Positions 57,963 through 64,000 of a stretch of DNA of 64,000 bases are shown piece after piece. Position 1 is the first letter of the stretch; every line of letters begins with the position of its first letter. This stretch comes from Diphasiastrum complanatum. Its lineage: Eukaryota; Streptophyta; Lycopodiopsida; Lycopodiales; Lycopodiaceae. Both the position numbers and the translations under genes were made by a program. The DNA lies in NCBI GenBank assembly GCA_029204225.1, contig CM055111.1:10923999-10987998 (forward strand). Reading direction: 5' to 3'. A model generated the notes under the pieces. That model was not told the origin of the DNA. It saw only the letters and a list, made by a program, of their open reading frames with translations, and ran no database searches.

Positions 57963-58806
57963 TAAGAAATGAACTCAAGCCTAAATCTCATGAGGATCCT
58001 GAGGAAGAGGCCATCGAAATAACATGAATATCGGACTTATGCGCGAGGGAGAAGAGAAACAAAACTAACTATCAAGATGGCGCACAAGAGAGATATGTAC
58101 GGCGTGAGATACCGAATATTGCACTTGTGTGCAAGTACGTGTCGTTGAGTGCAAACGGACAACAAAGCGCACGCACAAGAGCGATATGCCGTGAATTTCG
58201 ATAACAAAAAAAGGTAAAAAATTAATCGATTTTTGTGCCATTTATACTAAATTTTTGCACGTGCGGTCAACGATCAATGGACACGTGTCTACTTTCCATT
58301 CGATTACAGCTACTCGCACGTGTGAGGTGACACCTAGACACGTGTGAAATGACAATTGGACACGTGTCACTCTATCATTTGCTTGTACAAATCCCACACA
58401 TGTAAAGTGATAATGTGACACATGTCGCTCTGTCATTAGTTCATACAACTCCCACACGTGTGATAGGACATTCTTTCGCACGTGCGAATCGCGATATAAA
58501 ATCACAAACTTCGATGAATATTTTTTGGTTTTTTTTTTTGCTCCGCATATCGCACTTGTGCGCGTCCTTCACAATCGAATTTCCACCCACCACCTTCCAT
58601 GTGCATAGGTCCGATACATCTGCCTACGTGTCCCCCCGTATCGCACTTGTGCACGTTTCTTCAAAACTAATCTCTTTCTCTTATATTCAGCTCGCACAGG
58701 TCCGATATACTGTACATTTTTTTCCATACATATCAGTCCTCTGTGAGATTTTTATCACCCTTCCCTACTTATCCTCGCCATCCCGCACAAGTTCGCTATT
58801 GCATAG
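57963..58806. promoter_or_regulatory. divergent promoter region with CACGTG array and GATATCGCAC repeats
   Basis: It separates minus-strand K from the plus-strand histone/Ulp1 gene. Between 58279 and 58486 there are eight CAC(A/G)TG-centred palindromes (near 58281, 58315, 58337, 58360, 58395, 58418, 58453, 58477), several as GACACGTGTC or CACACGTGTG. On both sides a second word recurs about seven times: CGCACAAG..CGATAT or its complement ATATCGCACTTGTGCG (58084, 58110, 58171, 58546, 58636, 58692, 58781). CGATATAAAATC near 58490 may be a TATA box. Similar motifs precede copy 1. Binding by bHLH/bZIP factors is an inference from the core. Confidence 0.6.
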
Positions 58807-60460
58807 TACACATCCATAGATAGGAGAAAGCAGACAAGGAGGAACTTCTTCTCTCTTGGCTCATCCTCAGCCCCTACGGTGGCCATTACCCCTCCTGCTA
58901 GTCATAGAACGCGCAACCACAGCATGTGGCTCTCTGAGATACGCAAGTACCAGAGATCAACTGCTTTGTTGATCCCAAGGGTTCCATTCTACCGTGCCGT
59001 CCAAAACATAACAAGAAATGATCTCAGACAGCTGGTCAGATTTACACCTAGTGCTCTTCAGTGCCTTCAAGAGGCTGCTGAAGATTACCTTAGTCTTTTT
59101 TTTGAAGATTCATTTTTGCTTGCCATCCATTTTCAGCTCCTGATGAGAATGAGGGATAGGTTTTGTAAGTTATACGTATCTCAGCCTTCTGCTCCCAGGC
59201 CAACTCCTGTAGATAGGACTGATCTTCCTACGAAGCGTCCTAGGAAGCAGAGAGCCCCCAAGAGAGCTCCAAAGAAAGTAAAGATTGTAGACACCACAGA
59301 TTCTGTGAAACCTGACCCGGAATCAATTGTAGATAACGTTATTGTTGATAATGTTGTAAATATAGCTACAGCTATTTTGGATACCACTTTAATTCCTGTA
59401 GATACCACACATCCACCTCCTCCTTTTATACATATATAGATTCGGATGAGTATCTTAAATTTGAGAAAGACATATCTGATGCTATAGATATAATTGGTAC
59501 TCCTTTTTGTTTTAGACTAGATGAACTTGATTTTAGTATTAATTTTAGAGTTCTAGATTGCTTGGATCTCAAAGACAGACGGACTTCTATCAGTGATCCT
59601 ATGATAGAGTTCGGGCTGACACTCTTGCAATTTGACATTGCAAGAGATTCATCCAATGAGTTAATAGTGCTGAGTAACTTTCTGCTCCAGGCCTTCAAGG
59701 AGAATAATGACACATTGTCACAATGTCTGACAAGTGGATTCACACCAACAACAAAATATCTGCTCATCCCTTATCATACCAAGTAAGATATATTAAATGC
59801 TTCTTGTTGTTTTATGCATTAACATTGGCATTTTCAATTTAAATAGTTCTCAGAATTGCTCTAAAGGACTTTCAATCTTATTTTGCAGTGACCACTAGAG
59901 TTTAAACCTGATCGCTATTAAGAGATCTGTAAATAATATTATCAAAGGTTTTTGTGTCAAGATGAATTCGATGGGAAATACGCATAAGGATGTAGATATA
60001 TATCTGCCATATTTAAGTAAATATATTCCTACAAATGTTTCCCATTCCGTGGACTGGGAGATCGTGAGTTTGGAGGTAAACTCTGTCTTTCTTAATAGCA
60101 TGTTGAAATCAGTATTCTAATGTTATTGTTTCATTCTAATTAATTCTGTTTCATAATTGATTTCTTTTGTGCTGAATTATTTTGCAGTCACCACAACAAA
60201 ATGATTCTCTCGGTTGTGGTTGGTACACATTATACAATGCAAAGCTATTTTTTGAGTGGTTCAACCTTCAGCAAGATGTTGATATTTCTAAGGTAATAAA
60301 TTCTGGGTATTTTCATTTTGGAATCATAATTAGTTTTCTATTTTGTTGATGTTTTTAGCCAATACTAATACATAAATATTCTATTTTGCAGTTTACACTT
60401 CCTAAGTACTCAGCAAGCCAGGTGTACAGATTCAGACAAGAAATCTACTGGCTAGGGTAA
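58807..60460 (+). CDS. histone-H3-fold / Ulp1 (C48) protease fusion gene, copy 2
   Basis: Exon 1 is open from 58807 but has no ATG before the one at 58924. The tail reads RRKQTRRN...ASHRTRNHS, then the H3 fold: EIRKYQRSTALLIPRVPFYR, NITRNDLRQLVRF (one residue longer than H3 in loop 1, as in centromeric H3), SALQCLQEAAEDYL, FFEDSFLLAIH. A Lys/Arg/Pro-rich linker follows (59200-59290). At about 59425 the frame shifts by one base. Then come SDEYLKFEKDISDAIDI and a Ulp1-like domain over four exons: YLLIPYHTNDH-stop-SLNLIA (His of the triad; Trp replaced by TAG), CVKMNSMGNTHKD (Asn where Asp is usual), SPQQNDSLGCGWYTLY (Gln and catalytic Cys), YSASQVYRFRQEIYWLG. Introns 59783-59888, 60076-60187 and 60293-60391 all have GT...AG. 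If active it would cleave SUMO-like conjugates at chromatin; the stop and frameshift suggest recent decay. Confidence 0.72.
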
Positions 60461-60639
60461 GGCTTCAGTTTCCCTTTATTGATGATGGTGCAAAGGATGA
60501 TGTAGTTGTACTAAATTAAGATCAGAACAAATATAGATAGCATAGAAAAAAAATACATGTATAGAATTCATTAAAAAATATACATTTATATATTATATGT
60601 TGTTCCATTTTATGAATTTGGGAGCACAAAATACATGTA

Positions 60640-62060
60640 CTGATGCCCAACTTGGTGATTGTTTTAGGTAGATCTTTGCAGCATGTTATCAGCTCCTATC
60701 TTTTTCGCATCTGTGACATGACAAATATTAGTGAATGTGCAATTGTAAATGATGACATTTTCTATTATTTTGTTCTATTTCGACATGGCAATAAACATAA
60801 AGTACTTACGAGTCTTCCGTTGATGATAAATTTGAAATATGTTGGCAGATTGGTTTGTAATAGCATGAGCTCTGTTCTGATAAAATCAAGCTTCCAATGT
60901 TCTTCCACCTCAACCATAGTCATATATTCCTCATTGTAGATAATGCTTATCTCCATTCGGTTTGTGTGACCATTTAGTTCAAAGTCTTGATCCAGTGGTA
61001 GCCATGTACCTTCAATTTTCTTGTATCTCTAGTAGCTAAATGTGAGTCTGAGCATTTGCTTTTCGATATGATAATGAAAGATCATTGAGGACTTTTTAAT
61101 CATGCATTCTATGTCATTATTTGTTTTACTATCCCAGCCTTGATCCATGAGATCTGACAAAGTCTCATCTGATAAATCCTTGCAAACAAATAAAGTTGGT
61201 GTCCTACGAACACTACCACTCGAGAAAAAATCAACAAATATATGTAATGAGATAAACCAGCTTAGGTGAACAATTTTTGAGCCTGTGCTTATCTTCATGG
61301 CATTTCTAATATCAATTAGTACTTGCATCTCAAGGATTCAGAAACAATGTTGTCAAGAGTAGGCCACTCATCACTTTGAAAACTAGGCAATGGAATTGCT
61401 TCGAGCTTGCCAAAACCTCCATCTGTTTGTGGCATATATAAAGATTCATAAAAATAGATACCACAATCTGCAAGTTTCTTTGGACTTCTTCCTCTGTATT
61501 GCAGCTTTCCAACATCAGAGTGAATCACGTCTAATATTCCTTCAAGTGATTGTGCGGGCTCCCATTCACTTATGCATGATGGATATAAATTTGAAAGAAA
61601 AAAACAATGTTGAAGCATTTAAATCATAATCTAAAGAGCAACAATAAAGAAAATCACCTATGATTGCTGTAGAGTGCATATGTTTTGATATACTTACAAT
61701 TACATTTTCGATGATCATGAGGATTGATATCATGTACTTTGATTTCTGAATGCATATATACATGTTGTACTAAGACTTCTGATATAGATTGACCTCCCAG
61801 GATAGTCTTAAACTCCAAAATTTTTGCTTTCCAATAAGATTTGTAAGTCATTTTTGCTCTTTTCTTTTGTCAAAAATTGCCCTTTGATGATGGATGCAGC
61901 AATACCCATGAGTTCTTCGTATATTTTGTTGGCTTCCAGTTATCAGCTTCATCTTTCTCATTGTAACACAGAATCGATTGTAGATCTGGGTCTCCTTACC
62001 ACTGCTATTTTCAAAGCTTGGGCGCCAAAAATCTCTCTGATATGATACTTAATTTCAATT
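60640..62060 (-). CDS. gene L, unknown protein, multi-exon
   Basis: Not recognised. Minus strand, convergent with the histone/Ulp1 gene. Blocks in order: CYNEKDEADNWKPTKYTKNS and MTYKSYWKAKILEFKTILGG (62010-61700), EWEPAQSLEGILDVIHSDVG and GGFGKLEAIPLPSFQSDEWP (61570-61330), VLIDIRNAMKISTGSKIVHL and FVCKDLSDETLSDLMDQGWD (61320-61030), then EGTWLPLDQDFELNGHTNRM and a last block to 60765 (MVEVEEHWKLDFIRTELMLL). Splice-like sites separate some blocks, and stops occur at about 61335 and 61029. No domain identified; its link to the block is by position only. Confidence 0.4.
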
Positions 62061-62224
62061 TTTCGTATCACATTTAATCTAATGTGAATGCCAACATAGT
62101 CACAGTTACTGCGTATACCATATTTTATGTAACTGTACATACTGTATTTCTATAACTGTAACTAGTATAGTTAGAAAAATTCATTATACTAACCAGCATA
62201 GTCAAGTAAATTTAATTTGAAGTA

Positions 62225-62475
62225 TTGACGTCGGACAGATTAGCACGTGTCGGGGAGGAAGAAGAAACCAATGGGATACGTCCATGTTGCCCGGACACAA
62301 ATTTCAAAGTTTTTTATATTGCATTTTTATTTCTCAGTTAATTTGAACTGCATTATGTAGATTTCAAATCTATGCATTTTGATTGGGCCTGGTGATGGTC
62401 GAAACTAAAAAAAAATAAATAAAAGTATCTTTACAAAGGGTCTTATTGATATTGAGAACTCCTCTAATGTTCCAT
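62225..62475. repeat. dispersed repeat tail inside gypsy sequence
   Basis: Positions 62350-62475 match 30430-30550 (GTAGATTTCAAAT, TTTTGATTG, TTTACAAAGG, GAACTCCTCTAATG). In both places the repeat interrupts a gypsy coding frame and ends at the same word, which suggests a mobile element with a fixed end. Confidence 0.65.
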
Positions 62476-63263
62476 GCAAATACATTCTTGTATTTGCGGA
62501 GTAAGATCTCCAGATCAGAAAGTTGACCTAGCATGAGGTGGGCTCCGACGTGAACAATGCGATCCACATTCTCATCAGGATCTTTTTAGAGTTAGCTCTA
62601 TGGTTTTGGATAGTCCTTCAAAGGATTGGGAAACTTTTGTAGGTTCCCGTTGTGGTTGTGGCAACTGGGTGACCACGTCATCAAGTGTGAAGTCCTTGAA
62701 CTTGCTTGGTAGATCAAATGGAGGTTCCACAAAGTTCTCTAGAACTTTTGGAATCATCTGCGTGGATGTGCTACCAGATCTAGAAGCTTGATTGGAGGGT
62801 TTGTCCTTTGGGTGTTCAGACAATGGCTTGATTGGTTGCTTAAGCTTCTCGCGCATTTGTTTTTTTCACTCGGTTAATTTTGTGTTGCCGAATTTGTGTT
62901 ATTGGAACCGAGGTTTTATGGGTTGTTGGAGAGGCGGTGTGGTTGCCTCGTGAATCAATTCTTCATCTATTGTATCCCAAACTTCATCTGGATACATGTC
63001 CCATTTGTCGATCTTAGGTTTAGGTTGGTAGGTCATTGTGTTTGCACTTTGGATGTGAGTTGCACATGAGCCAAAGGCAATGGCGACTTAATCTCTTTGG
63101 GAATAGATTCTGGAGGATAACGTTTGTGATCCAAATAAAGGAGCACATGTTCGTCAGTCATTACATCATCATCCAATGAAAGAATATTGTCTTCCAAAAC
63201 AATGGCGGCAGAGACACTAAATTCTCCTGGACACCAAGCTATAGGAATTGGGTCGATCATCAT
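62476..63263 (-). pseudogene. Ty3/gypsy polyprotein remnant
   Basis: Minus strand. From high to low coordinates: an open block 63269-63033 (WCPGEFSVSAAIVLEDNILS), a linker with PKVLENFVEPPFDLPSKFKD (62856-62575), then ILLRKYKNVFAWN (62520-62475), the segment just before gypsy RT, matching YQNVFAWSMEDF of the 32-kb element. The frame is then lost in the dispersed repeat. The upstream side is cut by the delta LTR at 63264. RT itself is absent. Confidence 0.6.
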
Positions 63264-63930
63264 TGTCAAATTTCAGAGTTTATGGTCTGAAATTGATCTA
63301 CAAATGATCACAAAGAGTGGTTGGTAGCTTGGGATCTTCATCTATATCAAGACTAGCTTCAAATCTAGCTTCTACTTGACAATCTTTGTGATTCCAAGCA
63401 AGAACAATAAAAAAAGATGATCCACGGCTTGACACGTGTGAAGTACAGCTACTGTATGGCTTGATAACAGAGAAATAGTTTACTTATCATTTACAAAGCA
63501 TTCATCCACAAAGAAAGTGCTTAAGAGAGTCAAAACACAATGATAGCTTCACAAACCAAGATTTCTCATCATTGGCTCAATAATGGATCCATCATGGATC
63601 AAGTACAAATTCACCATAATCTCTCTCTAAGCTACATCCAGCACATGTAGGACAGCTCATTGTACTTATCCATATCCACTTTGGATAAGATCTATCAAGT
63701 TTGCCACATCATCCATTGGTGGTTTGTGTTGACCTTCTAGATTCCTACAATCTAGGACCTAACTCCTATAATTTAGGAGATGTCATATTAGACTGAAATG
63801 GAAGCTAATCAAAATGGATCTGAATATAACAAGTGTCATTTCACACATGTGGACAGGTCCTCACACGTGTGGATCCACATAGATGTCTAATATTCATCAA
63901 AAACCATGTGAAAATTGCTAAATTCTAACA
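63264..63930 (-). repeat. complete 3' LTR, family delta
   Basis: 667 bp on the minus strand, TGTTAGAATTTAGC at 63930 to AATTTGACA at 63264. It matches 1930-2419 until that copy breaks. It contains ACACATGTGGAC and ACACGTGTGGAT (63843-63870), and the U5-side module GACACGTGTGAAGTACAGCT (63431-63450). It is inserted into a gypsy remnant. The other LTR lies beyond the window. Confidence 0.88.
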
Positions 63931-64000
63931 CTCCTCAATTTTTACATGATACAACTATAGTACATCTATCTACAACACCTAAGGCTGATCTTAACTTCAT
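63931..64000 (-). pseudogene. Ty1/copia pol C-terminus, family delta
   Basis: The minus strand reads MKLRSALGVVDRCTIVVS and a stop, then the polypurine tract TTGAGGAG and the LTR. It matches the end of the copia pol at 1870-1915 (KLRSTLGVDRCIM). The rest of the element runs off the window edge. Confidence 0.75.

Overview
This is plant nuclear DNA, A+T-rich by eye, with no bacterial-type gene organisation. The evidence is the density of Ty1/copia and Ty3/gypsy LTR retrotransposon fragments with plant-type tRNA primer-binding sites, a CACTA (En/Spm) transposase remnant, long (GA)n arrays, and a decayed class III peroxidase, a family confined to land plants and their closest relatives. The species cannot be named from the sequence. 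I saw no rRNA or tRNA gene, no CRISPR array and no intact conventional host gene. Almost every reading frame is interrupted, so most coding calls are pseudogenes.

Layout. 1-4.2 kb: a gypsy 5' end fused to copia pol, a truncated LTR (family delta) and an antisense gypsy pol. 4.2-9 kb: a peroxidase pseudogene and a gypsy remnant. 9-12.4 kb: a truncated non-autonomous element (alpha, copy A) between two long GA arrays, then a foldback region. 12.7-22.6 kb: CACTA remnant, copia pol, a decayed histone-H3/Ulp1 fusion gene, another copia pol, a coiled-coil ORF and a partial transposase-like gene. 22.6-33 kb: gypsy and copia remnants, a coiled-coil ORF and a fairly long gypsy element. 33.3-37.9 kb: the best element, alpha copy B, with two 702-bp LTRs and a perfect 5-bp target duplication. 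37.9-53 kb: nested elements, including two solo LTRs with perfect duplications, alpha copy C and two members of family beta. 53-64 kb: a gypsy gag/protease remnant, then a block of four multi-exon genes in alternating orientation (55.1-62.1 kb), then gypsy and delta fragments.

Three things stand out. First, the four-gene block contains a gene joining a histone-H3 fold (with a one-residue loop-1 insertion, as in centromeric H3) to a Ulp1/C48 SUMO-protease-like domain. A second decayed copy of that fusion lies at 15.0-16.7 kb, and a third locus (20.8-21.6 kb) repeats the block's other gene pair, so the unit looks mobile. Second, families alpha and beta encode Gag and protease but put unrecognised coding sequence where reverse transcriptase and RNase H should be. 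Third, LTRs of families with otherwise different sequence, and the H3/Ulp1 promoters, share a palindromic CACACGTGTG module.
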